39,469 nucleotides of DNA from Vicingus serpentipes (GTDB lineage Bacteria; Bacteroidota; Bacteroidia; Flavobacteriales_E; Vicingaceae), in contig JAGFIT010000001.1 of assembly GCA_024103385.1 (NCBI GenBank), positions 1 to 39,469 on the forward strand. The letters are read 5' to 3'. This document shows, one piece after another, positions 24,567 through 32,723 of the stretch (the stretch's first letter is position 1; each line of letters begins with the position of its first letter). Position numbers and translations under genes: made by a program. The notes beneath the pieces are model-generated. The model searched no databases, was not told the DNA's origin, and saw nothing but the letters and a program-made list of their open reading frames with translations.

Positions 24567-26744
24567 TTATAAATTCTTAAGAATGAAATCGGTCATTAAT
24601 TGATAAAGGTGCAGCCTCGTATTACCTCCATAAATCCCGTGATTTTTATTAGGATAGGCCATCTGAGTAAATTGTTTGTTTGCTTTAATTAATGCAGTTG
24701 TCATTTCTACTGCATTTTGATAATGAACATTGTCATCAGCCATACCATGTATTAACAAATAATTGCCCTTTAATTTTTCCACATGATTAATAGGGGAATT
24801 ATCATCATATCCATCTTCGTTTTCTTGTGGAGTTTGCATATAACGCTCCGTATAAATATTATCATAATACCTCCAATTGGTAACCGGGGCAACAGCTATT
24901 GCTGTCTTAAAAACATCTGCTCCTTTTGTAATACAAAGCGAAGACATATAACCTCCATAACTCCATCCAAAAATCCCCATCCTACTTCCATCAACATAGG
25001 GTAAAGAAGCCAAGTATTTAGCCGCTGCTATTTGATCTTCCGTTTCATATTTACCCAGTTGTTTGTAAGTCATTTTTTTAAACTCAGCTCCTCTTTCTCC
25101 TGTCCCCCGATTATCAACAGACACGACAATATAACCTTTACTGGCTAACAGTTGAAACCAAAAATAATTGGAACCACCCCACGAATCTTTAACCGTTCCA
25201 CTACCTGGCCCTCCATACACATACATAAAAACTGGGTATTTTTTTGTTGAATCAAAATTAGCAGGCACTATTTTCCATGCATTCAACTCATTTCCATTAG
25301 CATTAATTTGGAAAAATTCTTTTTTAGATATCTCGTATTCCTCCAATCGTTCATTTAAATCAGCATTGTCGTCTAAAAGCACTTTTTCTTTACCTGTATT
25401 ATCATTTAACGTAATGTAATAAGGAGTATTAGCTGTAGTATTATGATTAATAAAATACTTAAACGAGGTGCTAAAGTCAGCATCATTGGTTCCTTTTCTT
25501 TTAGTTAGTTGTTTTTTGGATGTGCCATTTAAATTGATGGAATAAACATGCTCTTCCATAGGTGATACCTCTGCTGATTGATAGTATAATACCTCTTTCT
25601 TTTCATCTATCCCATAATAGTCGGTAACATCCCATTCCCCTTTAGTTACCTGATTAATCAATTTTCCTGAGATATCATAAAGGTAAAAATGGTTGAAACC
25701 ATCTTTTTCACTAGTAATTAAAAACTGATTTTTAGACGTTAAAAATGCGGTTGTTGGAACATCTATATAACGGTTATTTTGTTCGTTATAAAGAATTTTA
25801 CTTTCACCCGTTGTAGAGTTAGTTAAATAAATATTTAAATCATTCTGATGCCTATTTAAAGTCTGTATTGCTAAATGCTTAGCATCATTGGTCCAATTAA
25901 TTCTTGACACATATTCATATTGATCTCCTATATTCGCTTTTACTTTATCCGTTGTTTTTAAATCGTAGAAATATATTTCTACTTTAGAGTTAACCTCTCC
26001 TGCTTTTGGATATTTAAATCTTACTTCTTTTGGATACAGATTTCCATAAATTTTCATCAACCATTCTTTAACATTGGTTTCATCAAACCGGTAATAGGCA
26101 ATTTTACTTCCATCTGGACTCCATTTAAATGCTTTTACCAACACCAACTCTTCCTCATAAACCCAATCTGAAGCCCCATTAATTATTTTATTTTTTTCTC
26201 CATCAGTAGTAATTTGAATTACTTCATCAGTAGCTAAATCTCTGTAAAACAAATTATTATCAACCACATATGCCACCTTATTAGCTAAAGGGGAAAAAGA
26301 AGCATACATCTGTTTAGTCCTGTCTGACGTTAATTTCGTTAAAGATTTTGAAACTAAATCATAAATGTAATAATGAGATTTTGATGAGTGTCTGTAAATG
26401 GATTCCTTGTCTGAAGCAATCAACAATTTTGTTTCATCAGCACTAAACTCATAATCGTCAATTTTAACCGGTTTTTTATTCCACTTTAACTCTTTTGCAT
26501 TAACCAATACTTTTTCATATTTGTCATTCGCATAGGCATATTTAACAATACATATCCCTTCTTTTCTAGATTCTAAAACAGTATAATGGGCACCATCATC
26601 CATAGAACGTAATTCACCCATTGAATTTGCAGAAAATTTATACTCTTGCCATATCTCTTTTAATGTCACTTCTTTCTTATCCTGAGCAACTACTTCTCCC
26701 AAAAAAACACAAAAAAGAATCACTAAAAAATGGTATTTTCTCAT
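24567..26744 (-). CDS. S9 family peptidase, DPP-IV-like, exported
   Basis: 725 residues from the ATG at 26744, which gives a signal peptide (MRKYHFLVILFCVFLGEVVAQ); an in-frame start four codons upstream is less likely. Residues ~40-470 form an eight-blade beta-propeller and the rest an alpha/beta-hydrolase. The nucleophile lies in GWSYGGY (about residue 595), the Asp in HGMADDNVHYQNA, and the His in NKNHGIYGG near the C-terminus. The propeller has the DPP-IV YVYGGPGSG block before the catalytic domain. It should release dipeptides, often X-Pro, in the periplasm. The two POT genes just downstream would import these products. Confidence 0.93.
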   Translation of the reverse strand: MRKYHFLVILFCVFLGEVVAQDKKEVTLKEIWQEYKFSANSMGELRSMDDGAHYTVLESRKEGICIVKYAYANDKYEKVLVNAKELKWNKKPVKIDDYEFSADETKLLIASDKESIYRHSSKSHYYIYDLVSKSLTKLTSDRTKQMYASFSPLANKVAYVVDNNLFYRDLATDEVIQITTDGEKNKIINGASDWVYEEELVLVKAFKWSPDGSKIAYYRFDETNVKEWLMKIYGNLYPKEVRFKYPKAGEVNSKVEIYFYDLKTTDKVKANIGDQYEYVSRINWTNDAKHLAIQTLNRHQNDLNIYLTNSTTGESKILYNEQNNRYIDVPTTAFLTSKNQFLITSEKDGFNHFYLYDISGKLINQVTKGEWDVTDYYGIDEKKEVLYYQSAEVSPMEEHVYSINLNGTSKKQLTKRKGTNDADFSTSFKYFINHNTTANTPYYITLNDNTGKEKVLLDDNADLNERLEEYEISKKEFFQINANGNELNAWKIVPANFDSTKKYPVFMYVYGGPGSGTVKDSWGGSNYFWFQLLASKGYIVVSVDNRGTGERGAEFKKMTYKQLGKYETEDQIAAAKYLASLPYVDGSRMGIFGWSYGGYMSSLCITKGADVFKTAIAVAPVTNWRYYDNIYTERYMQTPQENEDGYDDNSPINHVEKLKGNYLLIHGMADDNVHYQNAVEMTTALIKANKQFTQMAYPNKNHGIYGGNTRLHLYQLMTDFILKNL

Positions 26745-26855
26745 CTCAACTATCAAAATTTAGTTGACGAATTTAGTAAAATAATAGACAAAGAAAATAG
26801 CAACATATTTAACATTATGAAGACTTATTAACAAATATATTTTTCCAACAGGTAT

Positions 26856-26871
26856 TCGTACTTTTGTACGA
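26856..26871. promoter_or_regulatory. 6-4-6 dyad over the -7 element of the lipoprotein gene
   Basis: TCGTAC-TTTT-GTACGA is a perfect inverted repeat. It contains the exact -7 element TACTTTTG (26859-26866). Expected transcription starts near 26873, 24 bases before the ATG at 26897. A regulator bound here would block RNA polymerase. Confidence 0.5.
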
Positions 26872-26896
26872 TAGAAATATTAACAACTTGATTCAC

Positions 26897-27304
26897 ATGA
26901 AACTCAACATTATTCTAATAGTCTGTCTAACCTTTTTTTCCTGTAAAAACAGTACGTCTGTTAACTCTGATAAAGAATCAACAACTAAAACCCTTCCTCA
27001 AAACACAAACAATGAGGTTCTATATGATATAATTATCTCTTTCACTAGTATGGGGGAAGGAATTGATTATGCATTGAGAAAAGAGGTTGATGCCGAAATA
27101 TTGAATTTTAATAACGAGCACAACTTAACTATCCAACCTCAAATTGTTCATTGGGGAAGAGAAGGTGAAGCTGACTACAATATCCTATTGAAAAACTTAT
27201 CAACAAGCCAAAAAAAGAAGTTTATCAGCTCCTTAAAAGAAATGGTGGGCATCTCAGAGCTGACGTTAATTTATCTTAATCAAAAAGCTGTTCATAAAAG
27301 ATAA
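26897..27304 (+). CDS. Small lipoprotein of unknown function
   Basis: 135 residues from ATG 26897; a TTG start upstream at 26864 is rejected because it would lie inside the promoter element. The N-terminus is a lipoprotein signal (LIVCLTFFSC, lipid on C16). A low-complexity Ser/Thr/Lys/Asn linker (about 17-40) is followed by a folded domain (VLYDIIISFTSMGEGID...), predicted mixed alpha/beta, with HWGREGEADYN in the centre. I do not recognise the family. It is a stand-alone gene divergent from the S9 peptidase, and 127 bp before pckA. Confidence 0.7.
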   Translation: MKLNIILIVCLTFFSCKNSTSVNSDKESTTKTLPQNTNNEVLYDIIISFTSMGEGIDYALRKEVDAEILNFNNEHNLTIQPQIVHWGREGEADYNILLKNLSTSQKKKFISSLKEMVGISELTLIYLNQKAVHKR

Positions 27305-27431
27305 TATCAATCTTTGCTTATTTGAACAGTATTCAGACATTTGCAATATGAACCATTAACAAATGGTGTTGTCGTAAATAAACAAAGGATATTAAAGATT
27401 TAATAAAGCGATTTAACATAAACAATAACTA

Positions 27432-29066
27432 ATGGAAATTATTGAAAAATCAATTCTAAAATCACTAAATGATTTAGGAATTAACAAGGTCAAACAGTTA
27501 ATTTATAATCCATCATATAACGAACTATATCAATACGAAACGGACCCCTCTCTCGAGGGGTTTGATGTTGGTATCCAAACCGAGTTAGGAGCCATCAACG
27601 TGATGACTGGAAAATTTACCGGTCGTTGTCCAAAAGATAAATACATCGTAAAAGACAATATTACTAAAGACACCCTATGGTGGAATTCTCCACAGTCACC
27701 CAACGATAATAAACCAACCACTCAAGAAGTATGGAACGATTTAAAAGGACTTGTTGTTAATCAACTATCAGATAAAAAAATATATGTTGTTGATGCTTTT
27801 TGTGGCGCAAATAAAGATACACGATTAAAAGTGCGTTTTATTGTTGAAGTTGCATGGCAAGCACACTTTGTAACCAACATGTTTATTCGTCCTACTGAAG
27901 AAGAATTAAAAAATTTTGGAGAGCCTGATTTTATAGTTCTGAATGGATCAAAAGTAACCAATCCAAACTGGAAAGAACACGGACTTAATTCTGAAAACTT
28001 TGTAGTTTTTAATTTAACCGAGAAAATGCAACTAATAGGTGGAACTTGGTATGGTGGAGAAATGAAAAAAGGAATGTTTGCCATGATGAATTATTACCTT
28101 CCTTTAAGAGGTATCGCATCTATGCATTGTTCTGCAAATGTTGGAGCCGATGGCGATACTGCCGTTTTCTTTGGTTTATCGGGAACAGGAAAAACCACCC
28201 TTTCAACTGATGCTAGCCGTCAATTGATTGGTGATGATGAGCACGGATGGGATGATGATGGAGTCTTCAATTTTGAAGGAGGATGCTATGCTAAAACTAT
28301 TAATTTAGACAAGGATTCTGAGCCAGAAATATAAGCAGCCATCAAAAGAGACGCTTTATTAGAAAACGTTACGGTTGATGCTAATGGAAAAATTGATTTT
28401 AGTGATAATTCTGTAACAGAGAATACACGTGTATCTTATCCTATTAATCATATCGATAATATTGTAAGCCCTGTTTCTAAAGCCGGTCACGCAAAAAAGG
28501 TAATATTTTTATCTGCTGACGCATTTGGAACATTACCTCCAGTTTCTAAACTAACACCTGAACAAACTAAATACCATTTTTTATCAGGTTTTACTGCAAA
28601 ATTAGCAGGGACAGAACTTGGGGTAACAGAACCAACACCCACTTTTTCAGCTTGTTTTGGTCAAGCATTTTTAACACTACACCCTGTAAAATATGCTGAA
28701 GAATTAGTAAAAAAGATGGAGGCGCATGGAGCTGAGGCTTATTTGGTTAATACAGGATGGAATGGTTCTGGAAAACGTATTTCCATTAAAGATACAAGAG
28801 GAATTATTAATTCTATTCTCAATGGATCTATCGAAAAAGCTGAGACTAAAATTATTCCAATTTTTAACTTAGAGGTTCCTACCTCTTTACCTGGTGTTCA
28901 AACGGAAATTTTAGACCCTAGAGATACTTACGAGAATGTAGAAGATTGGACTAAAAAGGCTAGTAAATTAGCTAATTTATTTATTAATAATTTTGAGAAG
29001 TACACTGATAATGAAGAAGGAAGGAAGTTAGTAGCTGCTGGTCCTCAAATAGAGATTAATGCTTAA
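27432..29066 (+). pseudogene. pckA: ATP-dependent phosphoenolpyruvate carboxykinase, interrupted by an in-frame TAA
   Basis: The frame is that of a ~544-residue PEP carboxykinase, which makes PEP from oxaloacetate and ATP in gluconeogenesis. The first 300 codons hold [10 protein letters not shown] and the kinase P-loop GLSGTGKTT (248-256), with DDEHGWDD after it. Codon 301 (28332-28334) is TAA in [20 protein letters not shown]; this place is normally Tyr. The frame then continues without shift to the natural stop at 29066, with all expected C-terminal motifs ([32 protein letters not shown]). A single base change or a sequence error explains this. The truncated product would lack the C-terminal nucleotide-binding part. 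No ATG occurs in frame until 28716, so reinitiation could not restore it. Confidence 0.9.
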
Positions 29067-29085
29067 AAAAATAGCAACAATTAAC

Positions 29086-29117
29086 AAGAAAGGCTAGTGA
29101 ATTCACTAGCCTTTCTT
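29086..29117. terminator. Bidirectional terminator between pckA and rocD
   Basis: A 32-bp perfect palindrome (arms 29086-29101 and 29102-29117, core GGCTAGTGAATTCACTAGCC) with AAGAA and TTCTT ends. It sits between convergent genes, 20 bases from each stop, and would end transcription both ways. Confidence 0.85.
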
Positions 29118-29136
29118 ATTGTTTCAACTTTATTAT

Positions 29137-30384
29137 TTATTTCTTGAATTCTAAAATCGTTTTTCGGATAATAGCTACGCATTCCATTAACTGCTCTTTA
29201 TTCATCACCAATGGCGGTGCAAAACGAATGATATTTCCATGTGTTGGCTTAGCCAACAGACCATTGTCTCTTAATTTGATACATATATCCCATGCTGTAG
29301 AACTCTCTTCCGTATCGTTAATAATAATGGCATTTAATAAACCTTTACCTCTAACCAGTTTTACCAGATTGGTTTCTTGAATCAATTGGCTCATCTCTGC
29401 TCGAAATAACTCCCCCAATTTAGCAGCATTTTCAGCTAACTTTTCATCTTTAACCACTTCAAGTGCTGCTATAGCTACTTTTGCTGCTATTGGATTCCCT
29501 CCATAAGTAGAACCATGCTCCCCAGGTTTTATCACCTCCATAATAGCATTATCAGCTAAAACGGCAGAAACCGGATAAGCACCTCCTGAAATTGCTTTTC
29601 CTAAAATTAACACATCAGGTTTCACATTTTCATGATCTACTGCTAACAATTTTCCTGTTCGAGCAATACCTGTTTGTACTTCATCAGCAACAAACAATAC
29701 GCCTGCAGCTTTACACAATTCAGCAGCTTCAGCTAAATATCCTTCATCCGGAACATAAACGCCCGCTTCTCCTTGTATAGGCTCTACCAAAAATCCTGCA
29801 ACATTCTTGTCTGCTAATGCGACTTCTAATGCTTCAATATTATTATAAGGTATCTTTATAAATCCCGAAGTATAAGGTCCAAAGTTTTTACGTGCAACAG
29901 GATCATTAGAAAAAGAAATGATGGTTGTTGTTCTTCCATGAAAGTTATTTTCGCAAACAATAATTTTTACTTCGTTTTCCGGAATACCTTTTTTCTCATA
30001 TCCCCATTTACGTGTTAATTTTAAAGCCGTTTCTACTGCCTCTGCTCCAGAGTTCATAGGTAATACCTTATCAAAACCAAAATAATTGGTAATGTATTGC
30101 TCATAAACACCTAACACATCATTATAAAATGCTCTTGATGTTAACGCCAAAGTGGAAGCTTGTTCCACTAATGCCTTTACAATTTTTGGATGACAATGCC
30201 CTTGATTTACTGCTGAATAAGCAGATAAAAAATCGTAATACCTTTTACCTTCAACATCCCAAACATACACTCCTTCACCCCTACTTAATACTACTGGAAG
30301 TGGATGATAATTATGTGCTCCATACTTATCTTCTAATGCAATTGCCTGTTCTGATGTTAATTTTTGGTTTAAGATTGATTCCAT
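29137..30384 (-). CDS. rocD: Ornithine aminotransferase
   Basis: 415 residues from the ATG at 30384. A longer open frame runs upstream to 30678 but reads through non-coding sequence, while [32 protein letters not shown] is the family's normal N-terminus. A class-III aminotransferase: it converts ornithine and 2-oxoglutarate to glutamate semialdehyde and glutamate. The PLP lysine is K263 in [11 protein letters not shown], with D234 in FVADEVQTG. It links arginine breakdown with proline and glutamate synthesis. Expressed on its own, with a promoter candidate at 30497-30504 and a shared terminator. Confidence 0.95.
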   Translation of the reverse strand: MESILNQKLTSEQAIALEDKYGAHNYHPLPVVLSRGEGVYVWDVEGKRYYDFLSAYSAVNQGHCHPKIVKALVEQASTLALTSRAFYNDVLGVYEQYITNYFGFDKVLPMNSGAEAVETALKLTRKWGYEKKGIPENEVKIIVCENNFHGRTTTIISFSNDPVARKNFGPYTSGFIKIPYNNIEALEVALADKNVAGFLVEPIQGEAGVYVPDEGYLAEAAELCKAAGVLFVADEVQTGIARTGKLLAVDHENVKPDVLILGKAISGGAYPVSAVLADNAIMEVIKPGEHGSTYGGNPIAAKVAIAALEVVKDEKLAENAAKLGELFRAEMSQLIQETNLVKLVRGKGLLNAIIINDTEESSTAWDICIKLRDNGLLAKPTHGNIIRFAPPLVMNKEQLMECVAIIRKTILEFKK

Positions 30385-30496
30385 AATTACTTCGTTTAAA
30401 AAATGAATAAAATAAATGTTAAAACTCATTACGGAGAGTACACATCCTTTCCTCATTGACATCCACACAGATAGATGGAGAGAAATCATCCTGATA

Positions 30497-30504
30497 CAAA
30501 TGTA
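30497..30504 (-). promoter_or_regulatory. Candidate -7 element for rocD
   Basis: Minus-strand TACATTTG matches TAnnTTTG exactly. It would give a ~105-base leader before the rocD start at 30384. It overlaps the promoter region of the divergent rlmD gene. Confidence 0.4.
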
Positions 30505-30516
30505 ATGAAAGATCAC

Positions 30517-30524
30517 TAAATTTG
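30517..30524 (+). promoter_or_regulatory. Candidate -7 element for rlmD
   Basis: TAAATTTG is an exact TAnnTTTG match 19 bases before the rlmD ATG at 30544, giving a leader of about a dozen bases. Confidence 0.45.
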
Positions 30525-30543
30525 CCACCTTATAAATGAATAG

Positions 30544-32004
30544 ATGCAAGAAATTAAACGAGGAAATACGATAGAAGTTAAAATAGTAGATAGTGCTTTT
30601 GGCGGAAAAGGAATTGCTAAAATACCCACTGAAAAAGGAGACTACATCATATTTGTTCCTAATACGATAAAAGGACAAACTGTTAGCGCGAGAATTATTA
30701 AAAAGAAAAATAAATACGCTGAATGTAAATTGTCCGAAGTATTAGAAAGGTCTCCTGATGAAGTTGATAATCCTTACCAAGCTATTTCTGGAGCTCCTTT
30801 TGCGAAGCTGCCTGCATCGTTTCAAAAAGAAAATAAACTCACTCAATCACTAGAACTATACAAACGTATTGGAAAGGTGGACAACATAGACACTTTATTT
30901 GATGAATATATTGAATCTCCAGAAATATGGCATTATCGCAACAAAATGGAATATTCTTTTAGTGCTATTGGTTATGATGTGGAAAAGAAAGAAGAGTTTG
31001 ATGGTTTTGCTTTAGGTTTTAAGAAAAGAGGAACCTGGTGGATTGTAGAAAATCTGGAAAAAGATAGTGGTTTATTTGATCCTGAATTTGAAAATAAACT
31101 AAAAGACATTCGCCAATTTTGCGAAAAATCAGGATTACCAGCATGGCACCCACCCAAAAAAGTAGGGTTTTTCAGGTATTTAGTCGTTCGAAAAAGCTAC
31201 CTCACTAACCAGTTTTTAATCAAACTAGTTACAAGTAGTGATGGAATTGAGAATTTTAAATTTGATGAATTTACAACCCTCATCAAAAATTTATTTGGAG
31301 ATAGACTTGCTGGTTTATTACACACCATTAATGATGATATTGGTGACAACTCTCAATCCCGATTAGGAAATGAAACCGTCTTATTGGGTGAAAACACCAT
31401 TAAAGAAGAACTATTAGGCTCCACATTTGAAATTAGTATGCAAAGCTTTTTTCAAACCAATCCTAAATGTGCTGAATTGTTATATCAAAAAACCATTGAC
31501 TATGCTTTTGATAATAATTCTAAAATAAACGATGGGGTCATAATGGATTTATTTTGCGGAACAGGAACCATTGGTCAATTAATAGCTTCAAAAACTAAAG
31601 GAAAAGTAATTGGTGTTGACATTGTAGAAGAAGCTATCAAAAATGCTATAGAAAATGCTACAATCAATAACATTAAAAATATTGAATTTTATGCTGCAGA
31701 TGTCAACAAGTTTTTATTTGAATATCCTGAATACCAAAATAAAATAGATACTATTATTTTAGATCCACCTAGAGCAGGGATTGCCAAAAAAGCGTTAAAT
31801 CGAATGATAGAATTAAACGCATCTCAAATTGTTTATGTAAGTTGTAATCCTGCCACACAAGCAAGAGATATGGAAGAATTATTTAATGCTGGATATCAAT
31901 TAAACAAACTAAGTTTGGTGGATCAATTTCCGCATACAGCACACATTGAAGCGGTGGCCTTATTTGTAAAAGGCACAAGTCAAGAGGAAAGAGGAAATAG
32001 TTAA
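30544..32004 (+). CDS. rlmD: 23S rRNA (uracil-5)-methyltransferase, RlmD/TrmA-like
   Basis: 486 residues. A TRAM domain (about 3-68) starts the protein and a central RNA-binding part follows. The class I methyltransferase has [10 protein letters not shown] for SAM, LDPPRAG and the nucleophile C434 in [11 protein letters not shown], with E469 in HIEAV as base. It methylates C5 of a uracil, most likely in 23S rRNA, with the tRNA enzyme TrmA as the alternative. The 4Fe-4S cysteines found in E. coli RlmD (C-x5-CGGC) are missing: the place reads [13 protein letters not shown] at 78-90. It is followed by the threonylcarbamoyladenylate synthase gene after 54 bp. Confidence 0.87.
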   Translation: MQEIKRGNTIEVKIVDSAFGGKGIAKIPTEKGDYIIFVPNTIKGQTVSARIIKKKNKYAECKLSEVLERSPDEVDNPYQAISGAPFAKLPASFQKENKLTQSLELYKRIGKVDNIDTLFDEYIESPEIWHYRNKMEYSFSAIGYDVEKKEEFDGFALGFKKRGTWWIVENLEKDSGLFDPEFENKLKDIRQFCEKSGLPAWHPPKKVGFFRYLVVRKSYLTNQFLIKLVTSSDGIENFKFDEFTTLIKNLFGDRLAGLLHTINDDIGDNSQSRLGNETVLLGENTIKEELLGSTFEISMQSFFQTNPKCAELLYQKTIDYAFDNNSKINDGVIMDLFCGTGTIGQLIASKTKGKVIGVDIVEEAIKNAIENATINNIKNIEFYAADVNKFLFEYPEYQNKIDTIILDPPRAGIAKKALNRMIELNASQIVYVSCNPATQARDMEELFNAGYQLNKLSLVDQFPHTAHIEAVALFVKGTSQEERGNS

Positions 32005-32058
32005 TCTCATAACAATAAAAACTTGTGGCTTATGGCTAGTGACTAAGTAACTACGAAT

Positions 32059-32619
32059 ATGAAATCAGAAATTCAAAAATGTATCGAAGTATTAAAGGCG
32101 GGAGGGATTATCCTCTATCCTACTGATACCGTTTGGGGAATAGGATGCGATGCCACTAATGAAAAAGCTGTTCAAAAGGTTTTTGAAATTAAACAACGAG
32201 ATGACACTAAAAGTCTAATTGTTCTGGTAGCTAATGACGCTATGCTCAATAATCACGTAAAAGATGTACCTGAATTAGCTTGGGATTTAATTGATATTTC
32301 TATCTCTCCTACTACTATTATTTACGATGGAGCTAAAAACTTAGCCAAGAATGTAATTGCTCAAAATGGTAGTATTGCTATTCGCATGGTAAAAGACAAT
32401 TTTTGTCATCAACTCGTCTATAATTATCGAAAACCTATCGTTTCTACTTCCGCCAATATAAGTAAATTTCCTACTCCGCTTACTTTTGATCAAATCCCTT
32501 CAAGCATTAAAGATAAGGTTGACCATATTGTTAACCCTAACTTAGAATACGGTAACCAAAAGCCATCCTCTCTTATCCAGTTAGGTTTAAACGGAAGCGT
32601 GAAGATTTTAAGGAAATAA
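32059..32619 (+). CDS. L-threonylcarbamoyladenylate synthase (Sua5/YciO/YrdC)
   Basis: 186 residues, a single YrdC domain without the C-terminal Sua5 extension. The binding motif GGIILYPTDTVWGIGCDA lies at 15-32, with KQRDDTKSLIVLV near 51-63 and the later VSTSAN. It makes threonylcarbamoyl-AMP from threonine, bicarbonate and ATP for t6A at A37 of ANN-reading tRNAs. It lies 54 bp after rlmD, so both RNA-modification genes may share a transcript. The short gap holds the word GGCTTATGGCTAGT, also seen in the ahpC-sod hairpin. Confidence 0.9.
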   Translation: MKSEIQKCIEVLKAGGIILYPTDTVWGIGCDATNEKAVQKVFEIKQRDDTKSLIVLVANDAMLNNHVKDVPELAWDLIDISISPTTIIYDGAKNLAKNVIAQNGSIAIRMVKDNFCHQLVYNYRKPIVSTSANISKFPTPLTFDQIPSSIKDKVDHIVNPNLEYGNQKPSSLIQLGLNGSVKILRK

Positions 32620-32651
32620 TTAAAGCAACCCCATCGTGTTCTTTTACGTAG

Positions 32652-32711
32652 TAAATACGAAGTATTTATTATTAAGTATATTTGTAAAATATACATAGGT
32701 AACTTTACATA
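32652..32711. promoter_or_regulatory. Three stacked dyads upstream of the large surface-protein gene
   Basis: TAAATAC-GAA-GTATTTA (32652-32668) is perfect, GTATATTT-GTA-AAATATAC (32676-32694) is perfect, and TAGGTA-ACTT-TACATA (32696-32711) has one mismatch. The last has the same form as dyads before the next two genes. The start codon is at 32724. Confidence 0.5.
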
Positions 32712-32723
32712 TTAAGGTGAAAA

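Noticed and set aside
26864..26896. TTG start for the small lipoprotein
   Set aside because: It lies within the predicted -7 element and would put residues before the lipoprotein signal; ATG 26897 fits better.
27546..27561. CCCCTC/GAGGGG hairpin in pckA as an inserted repeat
   Set aside because: It encodes DPSLEGF, the normal family sequence at this place, so it is a chance inverted repeat in coding DNA.
28332..28334. TAA recoded as a sense codon
   Set aside because: TAA ends most genes in the window (for example serC, serA, DUF1015 and pckA itself), so genome-wide recoding is not supported; a local mutation or error is simpler.
28716..29066. A separate 116-residue protein from the ATG at 28716
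   Set aside because: It is the C-terminal end of the pckA frame, and matching PEP carboxykinase sequence begins right after the TAA at 28335.
30385..30678. N-terminal extension of ornithine aminotransferase
   Set aside because: The added residues have no resemblance to the family, and the stretch covers the rlmD promoter and start region. The start at 30384 gives the normal length.
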